DNA of 64,000 nt from Sipunculus nudus (taxonomy: Eukaryota > Annelida > Sipuncula > Golfingiida > Sipunculidae). Shown here piece by piece: positions 1 to 12,938 of the stretch. Below the pieces are notes generated by a model. It was not told where the DNA came from. It did not search any database and was given only the letters and a program-made list of their open reading frames with translations. The stretch lies in contig CM049316.1 of the NCBI GenBank assembly GCA_026874595.1, forward strand, positions 49,604,695 to 49,668,694, in the 5' to 3' direction. The number at the start of each line of letters is the position of its first letter. Positions within the stretch are counted from its first letter, which is position 1. A program made the position numbers and the translations under genes.

Positions 1-344
1 AGAATGGGTATAATAAAAATTACAAGATGATGGTGAAGATAATGATGAAGGATGAGAAGACGAATTAGATGGATAATAATAAATAGAATAAAAGTAAGCG
101 GGAAAAGATGACTAAAAAGAATAGTGATGAATGAGAGAAGAAAAAGGCGAAGAAGATGCCGGAAATGGAAAAAATACAGACAGATAGACAGAGAGTGCAT
201 GTAGAAACAGTCATATGAATGAGCAACGTTGTGGGGACAGCAGAAACGAATTTGTTTATGTATGCATGCTGACCTTGAATAGCTGAACACCTTTCTAGTG
301 TAAAAGGGATCAAGTTCAAACATTTCCATGAAATCCCGTTAATC
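1..344. other. AT/GA-rich low-complexity flank, no gene seen
   Basis: The first 190 bases are rich in GAA, GAT and AATAA runs, and the rest is ordinary AT-rich DNA. The minus-strand open frame here is low in complexity and shows no domain. Nothing coding is supported. Confidence 0.5.
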
Positions 345-1110
345 TCGTTTGACAAGAAGCTGTGAGAAGTTTTCAGATTTGTCATGTCAAGCTGGCCAAA
401 TGTTATGAAATGCCGAAAACTAGACCTGTCTAGCTGTAAAAGTCGCTGAGATTTCTGTGAAATCTCGTTTTTTATCGTTTGACGAGATATGGTGCGAGAT
501 TTGGCCAGTCTTGCAGGTTTATCATGTCAAGCCGTCCAAATGTTATGAAATGCCGAAAACTAGACCTGTCTAGCTGTAAAAGTCGCTGAGTTATAAGCAT
601 CTCTGTGAAATCTCGTTTTTTATCGTTTGACGAGATATGGTGCGAGATTTGGCCAGTCTTGCAGATTTATCATGTCAAGCCGTCCAAATGTTATGAAATG
701 CCGAAAACTAGACCTGTCTAGCTGTAAAAGTCGCTGAGTTATTAGTATTTCTGTGAAATCTCTTTTTTTTTATCGTTTGACAAGATATAGTGCGAGATTT
801 GGCCAGTCTCGCAGTTTTACTATGTCAAGTTGGCCTAATGTTACCAAATGCCGAAAACTAGACCTTTGTAGCTGTAAAAGTCGCCGAGTTATAAGCATTT
901 CCGTGAAATCTCGTTTTTTCTCGTTTGACAATATATGGTGCGACATTTGATGAGACTTGTAGTTTTATCATGTAAAGCTGGCAAAATGTTACGAAATACA
1001 GAAAACTAGATCTGTGTAGCTGTAAAAGTCACCGAGTTATAAGTATTTCCGTGAAATCTCGTTTTTTCACGTTTGACCAGATCTGGTGCGAGATTTGGCA
1101 AGACTTTTAG
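345..1110. repeat. Tandem array of a ~148-bp unit with CTCG/CGAG foldbacks
   Basis: Five imperfect head-to-tail copies can be followed by the anchor TGCCGAAAAC at 411, 551, 699 and 849, and its degenerate form near 998. Spacings are 140-150 bp. Each unit carries AAATCTCG, then CGAGATATGGTGCGAGATTT, so it can fold on itself. Related units recur at 18000-18400 and 18780-18850. It belongs to the composite repeat family that fills 1-10 kb. Confidence 0.8.
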
Positions 1111-1737
1111 TTTTATCATGTCAAGCTGCCTATAAGCTACATAATGACCAAAACCAAACGTCTGTAGCTTAAAAATAGACAAAGATAGAAAATGTAGCAT
1201 GACTATTTTCAAATTGTCAAGTTTAACCCAAAAATGCGTAACCATGGTAACGGCAGATTTGAGTCAGGTACCCATCATATAAAAGGCCATGGAATGACGA
1301 ATAAAACAAGCTATGGTTTAAGTGGCTACGACTGTTTGTTACAAAGTTATTGAGCAAAAACGGTACTGCATACTTTTCGTGACCTTGACCGTGACCTTAG
1401 GCCGATGTTGACAAAAAACAATAGGGTTCCAGGGTTTTTGGTTTTCAATCAACCTTCTAAGTTTCATGTCGATTGCTGCAAAATTATGGCCAGGAGAGCG
1501 CAGACAAACAAACAAAAAAACAAAACAAAAAACAAACTAGACGACCAGAGGTCGAGCGCTTGCCGGAAGTGAAATGACAGACGGATGGGCAGACAGAACA
1601 TATTGTAAGTTTTCTATTATTTGAATGACCCTCAGCGTTTGCTGAGAAGTTGTGGCCTGTAAAAAGACATATCAGACAAAACAACGAGGAAGCAGACAAA
1701 GCTGACCACAAAAGACTAACAGACAGACATACTGACA
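1111..1737. repeat. Composite dispersed repeat block, copy 1
   Basis: This block holds GTAACCATGGTAAC near 1237, a stretch of TGACCTTGACC half-sites near 1380, a run of GACAAACA near 1500, and the terminus-like ACTAGACGACC at 1536, followed by a GGTCG hairpin partner and CTTGCCGGAA. The same order recurs at 2800-3160, 10080-10460 and 18890-19280. No coding sequence is seen. Confidence 0.65.
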
Positions 1738-2710
1738 CATCTGTGATAACAGATTACCAGACAAAAGTGCCGAAGGTAAAGAAGAGCAAAATTAGCGAGA
1801 GTTTATGTAGATAAGGTTTATAATTTTGGAGATATAGCTAAAACATGATATGTTGGGGAGGTGAAGGTGCAGCGCCCCCTAGTGGCTATAACCGGAAAAT
1901 GAAAAATCTGTTTTGAGATATTAGTGTAACACATAAGATGTACCAGTTTTAAAAGGATTCCTGAAAAAAAACTGTGGCCTGTAGAATGCTATATATGAGA
2001 CGCAAGAACCAGCAAGTAGGCGGATTTGAGGACAACTGACAAACAGACAGACACACTGACAAAGTGACACAAGATTGAGACCAGATGACATTACTAGGTC
2101 ATGGAGAAGACTCAGGGAAAGAAAATAAGTCATAGTTTCTGTAATTGAGGCTTTGGGGTTTAGAGATATGGTCAATATAATGATATGTGTGAGGGTCAGG
2201 TGCAGCGCCACCTAGCGGCCATATCCGGAAAATGAAAAAAAATTTTGAGATATTTTTGTAAAATATAATATGCATCAGTCTTCAAATGCTTCTTTAAAAA
2301 CTGTGGCCTGTAGAATGCTATATGCGAGACGCAAGAATCAGCAAGCAGCCAAATTTGAGGTCAACTGACAAACAGACGGACACACTGACAAAGTGACACA
2401 AGATTGAGACCAGATGACATTATCAGTTTATGGAGAAGACTCAGAGGGAAAAAATAAGCTATAGTTTATGTAATTGAGGCTTTGGGTTTTAGAGATATGG
2501 CCAATGTTATGATATGTGTGTGAGGGTCGTATGCAGCGCCCCCTAGCAGCAATATTCAAAAAATGAAAAAAATATTTCGAGATACTAGTGTCGGACTTAT
2601 GATATGTCAGTTTCAAAATGATTCCTGCAATAATGTGGCCTTTGGCGCAAGATGAATGAAATCTCGAAATATCTCTATTCACGAGATATTTTACGAGGTA
2701 CTGCAAGACT
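1738..2710. repeat. Tandem array, ~332-bp unit, three copies
   Basis: The segment around CAGCGCCCCCTAGTGGC recurs near 1870, 2203 and 2534, a spacing of about 331-333 bp. Each unit also has an ATATGGCC box, a GGAAAATGAAAAA tract, and GACAAACAGACNGACACAC followed by TGACAAAGTGACACAAGATTG. The same array type is at 8600-9950. Confidence 0.75.
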
Positions 2711-4010
2711 TGTAAAAAAATCTTGTAGTACTAGTTGAATGCTACCTGATGCAAAAAACTAGATCACTCTAGCTTTAAAACTGACAAAGTTAGAAAAATA
2801 AGACCCCTTATTTTCGAATATCATGACTTTTCCCCCAAAATTTGTAACCATGGTTACGGCAAATTTAAGTCAGCTACACACCAGATGATAGGCCTTGGAA
2901 TGACAATTAAAATGAGCTATTGTTGAAGTAGATACGACTATTAGTCTAAAAGATATGAAGAAAAAACCGTTTTGAGAAATTTTGATGACCTTGACCTTGA
3001 CCTTTGACCTATTTTGACCTAAGACAATAGGGCACCTAGAAATTTAATTCTCCATCATCTCTGAATTGTGGCAAAATTGTGGCCAGGAGAGTGGAGACAA
3101 ACAAACAGACAGACAAACAGACAAACAGACTAGACAACCATAGGTCGAACGCTTGCCGGAATTTTAAAATGATAGACAGACGGACAGAAAGATCAAACTG
3201 TCGGTTTTCTATATTTTTTAGTTACTTTAAGAGTGATTTCTCGGATTCTGTGGCCTGTTGAACCACATATATCTCAAATAAAAACATGAAAGCAGAGACA
3301 GCTTACATTAACTGACAAACAGACAGACATACTGACAAAGTGACACAAGATTGACACCAGAGGACTTTACCTGGTTATGGAGAATACTCAGACGAAGAAA
3401 ATAAGCTATAGTTTATGTAATTGAGGCTTATTATTCCTGAGATATGGCTAAAACATGATATGTTGGGGAGGTTCACATCAAGCGCCCCCTAGCGGCCATA
3501 TCCGGAAAATGAAAAACTGCTTTGGGATAATACTGTAAGATATAAGATATATCAGTTTCAAAATGATTCCTGCTTACTTGTGGACTCATGCTATTACTAA
3601 GCGATATCACGAAATATCTCGTTTGACATGATGTTGTACGAGATATTGCAAGACTTGTAATATAATCAAATAACACTTCTTGTATGTTACCTGATGCAAA
3701 AAAAACTAGACCTCTCTAGCTTTAAAACTCCCAAAGTTAGGAAAATAAGACCCCATCATGAATTCCCCCCCAAAATGCGTAATTAAGGTTACAGCAAATT
3801 TGAGGCATCTACACACCAAAAGAAAGGCCTGGGAATGACAATGAAAATGAGCTAGGGTTGAAGTAGATACGACTTAAATTAACAATGATATGAGGGGAAA
3901 AAAACTATTTTTGGGGTTTTGTGACCTTGACCTTTCACAGATCATGGCCAAAACAATGGCACCGAGGGACATTTATTTTACAGAATTCCTGTAAATATGG
4001 GCAATTAAAT
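2711..4010. repeat. Composite dispersed repeat block, copy 2
   Basis: This repeats the order seen at 1111-1900. It has the perfect palindrome GTAACCATGGTTAC at about 2845, TGACCTTGACCTTTGACC near 3000, GACAGACAAACAGAC near 3100, and ACTAGACAACC at 3129. One further 332-bp-type unit (CAAGCGCCCCCTAGCGGCC near 3480) and a partial third round to about 4000 follow. No gene is seen. Confidence 0.65.
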
Positions 4011-4284
4011 CACAGATGACGTGTGAACATCACAAAATGGTTAATTATATATATCAAGTATGTTAACTTAAATTGAATATACTGAGTGAATTATTGAATA
4101 AAACAGGCGTGTAACAGAAATTGAAATCATTTTTAAAGATTGTCTGTATGTATATTGATATTTTAAATAGGAACCACCCTGTTTATACACAAGAAGAAAA
4201 AAAATTAAATGCATGTATGATACGGATATTATCTATGAGAGTCCTAAATCTTTTTTATTTTGTTAAAAGATGTGGTTTGACAGT

Positions 4285-4285
<1 letters not shown>
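4011..4285. other. Unique AT-rich sequence, nothing recognised
   Basis: No domain, splice-like exon or repeat copy was recognised. The plus-strand ORF that starts here runs into the TA microsatellite and is judged spurious. Confidence 0.4.
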
Positions 4286-4348
<63 letters not shown>

Positions 4349-4365
4349 TTATATATGTTTATATA

Positions 4366-4413
<48 letters not shown>
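4286..4413. repeat. Compound (TA)n-(GT)n-(TA)n microsatellite
   Basis: An AT run of about 45 bases is followed by a GT run of about 17, an interrupted TTTATATATG stretch, then a second TA run of about 40 bases. It makes artificial Ile-Tyr repeat ORFs on both strands. Confidence 0.95.
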
Positions 4414-4419
<6 letters not shown>

Positions 4420-5939
4420 GACAAAATAATATCATTTAAGTAACAAAACCCAAGTATGGTGGGGTCAAATCCGCCACACAGGTCATTTATGTACATGTAT
4501 AAGACATATACTATATACTGGTGGGTAAGACCTGTATGAGCGGCCCAAATCCCACTGTTCTGCCAGTAATCCGTTCTTGGCTTCTCTTGGAGGGTAAAAT
4601 AAAATGTGCCGCTCTCCAAGTTCAAGTTTCATAGGCCTATGGCAATACTTTTTTTAAATCTTCCTTTTAACTTTCATGTTCCGTATGTAATAATTTAAGT
4701 ATATTGTATATATGACAATGAGAACTGTCAATAAAATCTTATGGTGAATTTGTGAGATAAATGTTGTATTTGTTTTTAGTAAAAAAAAGACACTGCATGC
4801 GATACATCCAGATATTATTTACATGAAAATAATATCCTTTAATCTGTAATAAAGTAAGTATTAATTTTACTTTAACTATAACTATTGAAAGTTAACACTT
4901 CGTATATTATTATATATTGTCAATGAATATTATTTATCTTGTGTATTGTTGAAATAAACAGTGTAATGATCGTATTCTTATTATTACTTATTCATGGTGG
5001 TCATTAAGTCACACATTAACCATAGAATATACAAGTGCCATGTACTATCTCATGCATGTGTGATTCCAAGTGAATTTTTTTTTATTTGTTTTAATAATTA
5101 CCAAAAGATGCATCTTCCCTTTTACTTGAATGAACAGCTTAATTATTCAAGAATGTAGGCCTACCTTTCATTGTATTTCGGTAGATTCTTGATGTTTTTC
5201 GGTATTCTTTTTCATTTGAATAATGAGAATATATATGTCGATCACCAAAATTTGAGTCGAGTTCGCGCTTTATTAGTACAAAAAATCTGTAACTAACATC
5301 CATAACAGCGATCTTGCATCTTTGAATGCAAGTGAATGTCCATTGGTTCACTTTCAACATGGCTACAATATAAAAAGAACTATACAATTAAATTCGTATC
5401 CTCGTCATTAAACAGTTACTAACCTTTTCACCAGAGATATATGCCAAGTACATGTATATAAGTAATCACAGGAGAAAACATATCTTCGCATGCACATGAC
5501 CACATCAATACATTGACAGGGACACGCGCTTCGACAGGACCAAGATTGATACATTTTGTTTAAACTCATTAGGAGCTGCTGTGAAGAGTGACGCGCATAT
5601 GTAGGGTAAATGTAACATTTTTTACTCTGTTTACCAATGTTTAACAAAAGATGGGGTACAGGAACATATAGGCTGTGTCTTATGACTTTCTGAAACTGGC
5701 ATATAAAATGTCCATATGGACTCATATATGGATGCGTCAAATCAAGCGTTGTCCAATCCCTGCGTTTCTCCTCCTCTTAACAGAAATTTCAAACGGGCCC
5801 GCGTGCAGGTTACAGAGCCCGAAAGCTTCCGTGGCAACCACCATAGCAACCGTGTGGGCCTAATTCCCAGGCGCGGACTGAAAAAATAGCAGGTCCGGAC
5901 TGAATGCATGTTACTTATGAAAGGGACACAGTGTGTGCT
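4414..5939. other. Unique sequence, no gene recognised
   Basis: AT-rich sequence with a somewhat more GC-rich patch at 5730-5880. Short ORFs on both strands (60-110 codons) show no recognisable motif. An AATAAA lies near 4730 but cannot be tied to a gene. Confidence 0.4.
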
Positions 5940-7232
5940 TTATTTGCATGTCATGCAAAGAGTGTCTGTAGTTACATATTTTATATGGCGAAGGCTATAA
6001 TTTTTGCAGTCATGGGAAAGCGTGTCTGTCTTTCATACTAAAACGCGTGCATGCATGCGTGATGGCATATGTATACGTGCATGCGGGTTTCCATTTTTTA
6101 CAAAGTTGCTAAAACGTGTGAGGACCGTGCATAATTAAACAAAAGAGGCCATGGGCAGAAAGGCCATGGAATACCCATTCATATGGTGTACAGCTTATGT
6201 ATCTTAAATGTTTAGTTTTGGAGATATGGCTAAACAATTATACTAGGTATGGGGTTGCAGTGGAGCACCCCCTAGCGGTCATTTTCCCAAAGGTGAAAAA
6301 CTGCCTTCGAGATATTAATGTGTGACATAACAGGTATCAGTTTCAAAACGATTCCTGCAATTCTGTGGCCCCTAGGGCACCTTTCATTGAAACCGCGAAA
6401 ATCTCATTCGGCGAGAAACGGTGCGAGATTTGGCGAGATATTTTATTGGATCACCAAGAACTCACCAAGGGCTTCAAGTTGCAAAAGGATTGACCTCCTT
6501 AGCATAAAAACTGACAGAGTTAGAAGCTCAAAACTGCATATTTTCAAAATTCAAAAGTTTTACCCCAAAAATAGAGAAATCTTGCAATAGCGCACTTTTT
6601 CACCTATGCGCAAAAATAAGCCCATGGACTCTAGTTTAAGGTGCTGTGATGGAAATGGCCCAATGTTTAATAGTTGTGGAGGTATAGCACCAAAACAAAT
6701 TTTCATGTTTTTTCATCTGCAACGCCCCCTGGCGGCCATTTCCAAAATCTGAAAAAACAATTTCGAGATATTATTATGTTACATAAAATATCTCAGAATC
6801 TGGCCGATTGCTGCAAATTTGAAAAGTATCATAAAAATTCCATGATTTCTCCCCAAAATTGCGTAACCATGGCAACAGCGAAATGAGGCAATTTCGCAGT
6901 GTTGGAAGTGGCCATGCAGTGGCAAATAAAAAGGGCTACAGTTTGAGTGGCTACGGTTATTTTTAACAAAGATATGAAGGATAGACAATTTTGAGGCCTA
7001 TTGATGACCTTGAATTTGACCTTTGACTGATCATGGCCGAAAACAATAGGCTCCGAGGAGAACCGATCTTACACGTTACCAAAGCGATTGGTGCAAAATT
7101 GTGGCCTGTAGAGCGAGGACATACAGACAGACAGACAGACAACCAAACATACCGAACTGATCAACATACTTGTCGAAATCTATGATTCCGGCAAGCAATA
7201 AACTATAACGTGACAGAAATGGCAAACCGGCC
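5940..7232. repeat. 1.28-kb duplication, first copy
   Basis: The anchor GGGAAAGCGTGTCTGTC is at 6014 here and at 7293 in the next copy, and GTGGCCTGTAGAGCGAGG is at 7101 and 8390. The period is therefore 1.28-1.29 kb. The unit contains a GCACCCCCTAGCGGTC box near 6263, a GCAACGCCCCCTGGCGGCC box near 6718, GTAACCATGGCAAC near 6875, and a TGACCTTTGAC stretch near 7010. The ORFs inside are repeat-encoded. Confidence 0.85.
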
Positions 7233-8505
7233 AGCAAAGAGTGCCTTTGGTTACTTCTTTTATACGGCGAACGCTATAATTTTTGCAGTCACGGGAAAGC
7301 GTGTCTGTCTTTCATACTAAAACGCGTGCATGCATGCGTGATGGCATATGTATATGTGCATGCGGGTTTCCATTTTTTACAAAGTTGCTTAAACTTGTGG
7401 GGACCGTGTATGATTAAACAAAAGAGGCCATGGGCAGAAAGGCCACGAAACGCCCATTCATATGGTGTACAGTTTATGTACCTAAAATGTGTAGTTTTGG
7501 AGATATGGTTAAACAATGATAGTAGGTACGGGGTTGCAGTGCAGCGCCCCCTAGCGGTTATTTTCCAAAAACTGAAAAATTGCTTTCGAGATATTAATGT
7601 ATGACGTAACATGTATCAGTTTCAAAACGATGCCTGCATATCTGTGGCCTATAGGGCATGTTACCGTGAAATGGCGAAAATCTCATTCGACGAGAAACGG
7701 TGCGAGATTTTGCAAGATTTTTGATTGGATCACCGAGAACTCACCAAGGGCTACAAGATGCAAAAAAATTGACCTCTCCAGCATAAAAAATGACAGAGTT
7801 AGAAGCTGAAAACTGCATATTTTCAAAATTCAAAAGTTTTACCCCAAAAATAGAGAAATCTGGCAATAGCGCACTTTGGCACCTGTGCACAAAAATAAGC
7901 CCATGGACCCCAGTTGAAGGTGCTGTGATGGAAATGGCCCAATGTTTAATAGTTCTGGAGGTATAACACCAAAACAAATTTTCATGTTTTTTTCATCTGC
8001 AACGCTCCCTGGCGGCCATTTCCAAAATCTGAAAAAACAATTTCGAGATATTCTTGTGTTACATAAAATATCTCAGAATCAGTACGATTGCTGCAAATTT
8101 GAAAAATATCATGAAATTCCATGATTTCTCCCCAAAATTGCGTAACCATGGTAACAGCGAAATGAGGCAAGTTTGCAGTGTCGGAAGTGGCCATGCAGTG
8201 GCAAATAAAACGGGCTACAGATTAGGTGCCTACGGCTATTTTTGACGAAGATATGAAGGAAAAACCGTTTTAGAGCTTTTTGTTGACCCTGACCTTGACC
8301 CTTGACCGATCATGACCAAAAACAATAGGCTCCGAGAAGAACCGATTATACACTTTATCTATAAGTTTCAGGACGAATAGTGCAAAATGGTGGCCTGTAG
8401 AGCGAGGACATACAGACAAACAAACAAACGGAACTGATCAACATACTTGTCGAAATCTCTGATTCCGGCAAGCAAACGGAACTGATCAACAAACTTGTCG
8501 AAATC
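7233..8505. repeat. 1.28-kb duplication, second copy
   Basis: This is colinear with 5940-7232 over almost its whole length, with scattered substitutions. It is therefore an old tandem duplication rather than an assembly artefact. It contains GCAGCGCCCCCTAGCGG near 7540, GCAACGCTCCCTGGCGGCC near 8000 and GTAACCATGGTAAC near 8143. Confidence 0.85.
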
Positions 8506-8585
8506 TCTGATTCCGGCAAGCAACAAACAGACATACGCAACTGACCAATATGCTTGCCGAAATCTTTGATTCCGGCAAGCAAAAA
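8427..8585. repeat. Minisatellite of ~48-60 bp with CTTGCCG/CGGCAAG hairpins, three units
   Basis: Each unit reads GGAACTGATCAACATACTTG, then a near-palindrome in which GCTTGCCGAAATC pairs with GATTCCGGCAAGC around a TTT loop. A five-unit relative is at 19281-19555. Confidence 0.85.
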
Positions 8586-10450
8586 ACTAGACGACCATAG
8601 GTCGAACGCTTGCCGGAAATATGAAGTGAAACACAGAAGGACAGACAAAACATATTGTCGGTTTTCTATTAATGGAATGACTCTCAGGGACATTGCTGAG
8701 AATATGTGGCCCGTAGAATGACATATGAGACAACAGGCAAGCAGACAAAGCTGACAACAAAAGACGAACAGACAGACATAGTGACTTTGTGAGACAAGAT
8801 TGACACCAGATGACATAACCTAGTGATTGAGAAGATTCAAAGGAAGAAAATGAGTTATAATTTATGTAATATAGATTTATAGTTTTGGAGGTATGGCGAA
8901 TTAATTATATACTTGGGAGGCTCGACTGTAGCGCCCTCTAGCAGACATATTCCGAAGACGACAAATGCGTTTCGTATTATTAGTGTATGACATGAGATGT
9001 CCCAGTTTCAAAAGGATTCCGTCAAAGCTGTGGCCTGTAGAATGCTATATGTAAGGCGTAAGAACCAGCAAGCAGGCGACTTTGAGGATAACGGACAAAC
9101 AGATGGACACACTGACAAAGTGACAGAAGATTGAAACCAGATGCCTTTATCAGGTTATGGAGAAGACTCAAAGGGAGAAAATAAGCTATATTTTATGTAA
9201 CTGAGGCTTTGGGTGTAGAGATATGGCCAATACAAAGGTATGTGTGTGAGGGTCGTGTGCAGCACCCACTAGTGGCCATATCCGGAAAATGAAAAATATA
9301 TTTCTAGATATTAGTGTAAGACATAAGATGTAATAGTTTCAAAAGAATTCCGTCAAAACTGTGGCCTATAGAATGCTATATGTGAGACGCAAGAGCCAAC
9401 AAGCAGGCGAATTTGAGGACAACTGACAAACAGACGAAAACACTGACAAAGTGACTCAAGATTGAGTCCAGATGACTACTCCAGGTTATGGAGAAGACTC
9501 AAAGGAAGAAAAAAGCTACAGTTTATGTAACTGAGGTTTATAATTTTGGAGATATTGCCAAAGCATGATATGTTGGGAGAGGTTCGAGTTCAGCGCCCCC
9601 TAGCGGCCATATCCGGAAAATGAATAATTAGTTTCGAGATATTAGTATAAGACTTAAGATGTAATAGTTTCAAAAGGATTCTTTCAAAACAGTCGCCTGT
9701 AGAATGCTATATGTGAGACGCAAGAGCAAGCAGGCGAATTTGAGGACAACTGACAAACAGACAGACACAGTGACAAAGTGTCACAAAATTGTGACCAGAT
9801 GACTACACTAATTTATGGAGAAGACTCAGAGGAAGAAAATAAGCTATAGTTTATGTAATTGAGGCTTATAATTTTGGAGATATGGCCAGGAAATATAGTG
9901 TAGGACATAATATGTCAGTTTCAAAAAGATTCCTGCAATAATGTGGCCTTTGGCGCAAGATGAATGAAATCTCGAAATATCTCTATTCACGAGATATTTT
10001 ACGAGATACTGCAAGACTTGTAATAAAATCTTGTAGTACTAGTTGAATGCTACCTGATGCAAAAAACTCTAGCTTTAAAACTGACAAAGTTAGAAAAAAA
10101 AGACACCTTATTTTTGAATATCATGACTTTTCCCCCAAAATTTGTAACCATGGTTACGGCAAATTTGAGTCAGCTACACACCAGATGACAGGCCTTGGAA
10201 TGACGACTAAAATAAGCTATTGTTGAAGTAGATACGACTAATAGTCACAAAGATATGAAGAAAAAACCGTTTTGAGAAGTTTTGACGACCTTGACCTTGA
10301 CCTTTGACTTATTTTAACCAAAAACAATAAGGCACCTAGAAATTATGTTTTTAATCATCCCTGTAAGTTTAAAGGTGATTGTGGCAAAATTGTGGCCAGC
10401 AGAGTGATGACAAACAAACAGACAAACAGACTAGACGACCACAGGTCGAA
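8586..10450. repeat. Composite repeat with ~331-bp array, starting ACTAGACGACC
   Basis: It begins with ACTAGACGACCATAGGTCG at 8586, where CGACC pairs with GGTCG, followed by CTTGCCGGAA. The reverse complement TTCCGGCAAG lies just upstream at several places. Three ~331-bp units follow, with boxes near 8930, 9260 and 9592. A block with GTAACCATGGTTAC at about 10145 comes next, then TGACCTTGACCTTTGAC near 10290 and another ACTAGACGACC at 10430. Confidence 0.7.
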
Positions 10451-11337
10451 CACTTGCCGGAAGCGGAAATAAGAAAGTCAAGCTAGGAGACAACAAACAG
10501 CAGACAGGCAGGTTACATTTGGAACTGGTCAAATGAATTACCCCGATTATGGCGGAAACAGAAGCAAAATTTTGTGTGGTTATGCTGATTTTCAAAAGTC
10601 GCAGATGAGTAGGCAGACAAACAGACAGACAGACGGGAAAAAAACTCCATGTGAAGGCCATGTACTCCTGTCATGGAGAATGGAAAACCGTCTATTATAG
10701 TCCGTTTCATCCCCACATGTCCACCTGTTTTTTGCTATGAAAATTTTTATTAGTAACATTTCAAGGGAAACAATTACAGTGTAGAAGAGAGGACTACAGA
10801 ACCTAATTTTCAACAATGTAACTAAATTCCTACCTTATGCCAATTTTAAGTAACAGAATTTTCTGAAAATATGAGAAATCAGTCTACATTTTACAATATA
10901 TCAGACCCACTTATGGCGGTCAAGGTCATTGGTCACATGCAAAAACAGCCTCCACTGACACTCTAAAAAAATTAACCAGCTAAAACAAAGATGGCTACTT
11001 ATGGAGGGACACACCATATCTGCCAGATCATGATAAGGAGACTTAAATGTTGTGAAACATAAACCGGGGGTTTACTGTAAAATTCTTAACTGCCACATTA
11101 GGTTGTCACTTCCATATGTTGTTTCCTTGGAAAATATTGAAAAATATAAACTTTGAAGGAAATCATCTACGAAATTCAGGTGGACAGCAGGTGGTGAAAT
11201 GGACTATAGTATAAAACTCCATATTTTGAATTTCAAGAAAAGAAGAATTTAATTTTAAAGAAACGCAAATGTTTAAAATATTTAGCCCAAAATATGTTTC
11301 AAATTCTATTTCAATAATTTGGATTTAATACTAAGTT
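10451..11337. other. Unique sequence, no gene recognised
   Basis: This is AT-rich sequence without a recognisable repeat or ORF of interest. The ORFs at 10431-10816 derive partly from the repeat edge. Confidence 0.4.
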
Positions 11338-11759
11338 CTCGACACCGTTACCTTGCTCTCGACACCGTTATTTTTCATGCAGGTAAGGGTTTCGAGTGGT
11401 AACGGTGCTGAGTTTTTTTTCATCTATACCGTCAAATGCAGGACAAAAATTACTTCCATACCGTCCCTTAGGGGACAGCACGAGTTATCACTATATGAAC
11501 AACAAGAGGAAGCCATTTTCAAAGAGTTATATGTGACGGTTAATTTTTCGCAGGTGTAACGGTGTCGAGTCCAAATAAACATACGGTGATTTTTTTAACC
11601 CTTTAATGATTAACAGAGAACACTGATATGACAGTTACTAAATTTAATTGTGGATTATGTGTACAAACTCTAATACTCTAATAAACGCTGCTCCCTGCAT
11701 CAGCAAAGTGGTTTCTGTTCACGTGCTGCAAGGTCAAAAGGTCAGGTAACGGTGCCGAG
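11338..11759. repeat. Cluster of GTAACGGTGTCGAG motifs in both orientations
   Basis: CTCGACACCGTTAC stands at 11338 and, in part, at 11358. Its reverse complement GTAACGGTGYYGAG stands at 11399, 11556 and 11746. The pair 11338/11556 forms a perfect 14-bp inverted repeat about 200 bp apart. No transposase or ORF is seen. It may be a small foldback element or a cluster of binding sites. Confidence 0.7.
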
Positions 11760-12149
11760 TATATTTTGGGAGACATACTTTTTATATCCAAATTTTTGTA
11801 TTAAAAACAAAACGGTCAGGAAAAATCAAGCAAAAATATCATCTTAATAAACTTTCACCGCTATGACAACGTGGAAAACAAAATCTATATAAATGGAACA
11901 GTGGTTACAGAAAAACGCTGTTTTGAATTTAAGATCCGAGAGAAAGAAACAACGGAAATTTAAGGGTATAGTAACATTTGCAGCTTTTTTTCTGTATGTA
12001 TTACTGCCCCGATTTAAATTACTTTTATCTCATAATAATGGTTATATCTTTAGCAATAATCTGAATGGTTATTCATGTCATTTTTAGCATTTGCTAATTT
12101 CCCAGTAACAAATATAGTTTCGGGACATGAAATGCGACATTTTTTGTAG
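11760..12149. other. Unique AT-rich sequence, nothing recognised
   Basis: The 64-codon plus-strand ORF at 11893 has no motif. No feature is supported. Confidence 0.4.
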
Positions 12150-12890
12150 AAATACCCATACACAGTCAAATAGGTTCTGGCCCCCCTCATCTCCACAAAA
12201 CTCAACACACACACCTGGTTTGGGTATCATTGCAATCCATTTACACCCACTGGCTGGGATCTCAAAGCATTTGGCTCAACTCCCTCAGAAAAAAATTTAG
12301 GACCAGTTTGAATTTCCAAATCTGGACACAGTGGACATAGTGATATACAGAGAAAATCCACATTTTTTGCCTCACATCTGTACTGATGGTCCCACAAACA
12401 TGGTTTAGGTGTCATTAGGCCCATTTCAGGGTGTTTATACAGGGAAACATAGATAATATTACCCTGCTGACACAAACAAAAATATCAAGCCCCCAGAAAC
12501 CTGATTTCAGGCCAGTTTATGCTTATACACAGTCAAATAGGTTCCGGCTCCCCTCATCTCCACAAAACTCAACACACACCTGGTTTGGGTATCATTGCAA
12601 TCCATTTACACCCACTGGCTGGCTGGTATCTCAAAGCATTTGGCCCAACTCTCTCAGAAAAAAAAATTTAGACCACTTTAATTTTTTTCAAATCTGGTCA
12701 TAGTGGTTTATGCAGAAATCAATTGTTCTCATCTCAAATCTGAAATTGTGGTCACAGAACTTTGGTCGGTTGGTTCTTGTTTGATTTTATTCAATTTCCA
12801 ATCAATATGCAGGAAAAAATGGCATTTTATTTTACCTCAATACAACAACAATAAACAAGCTAAGGACAAGTGAACAGGCTACCGTACATA
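12150..12890. repeat. Two-copy direct duplication, ~367-bp period
   Basis: The segment starting ACAGTCAAATAGGTTC is at 12162 and again at 12529. Colinear similarity runs through CCTCATCTCCACAAAACTC, GGTTTGGGTATCATTGC and CACCCACTGGCTGG to a shared AAATCTGG. It is non-coding. The DIRS element starts about 50 bp to the right. Confidence 0.8.
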
Positions 12891-12938
12891 TCTAAAGTAC
12901 AGGAAATCAGCAAAGGTTGTTTACATTGAGGACACATG

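Noticed and set aside
4121-4625. ORFs of about 100 codons on both strands
   Set aside because: They are open only because the TA/GT microsatellite encodes Ile-Tyr or Val-Cys repeats.
8355-8816. 153-codon minus-strand ORF
   Set aside because: It is built from the minisatellite and GACAAACA runs. Its repeated peptide reflects the DNA unit, and there is no domain.
12150-12890. 367-bp duplication as an LTR pair of the DIRS region
   Set aside because: The copies are adjacent and diverged, have no TG...CA ends, and lie wholly on one side of the element.
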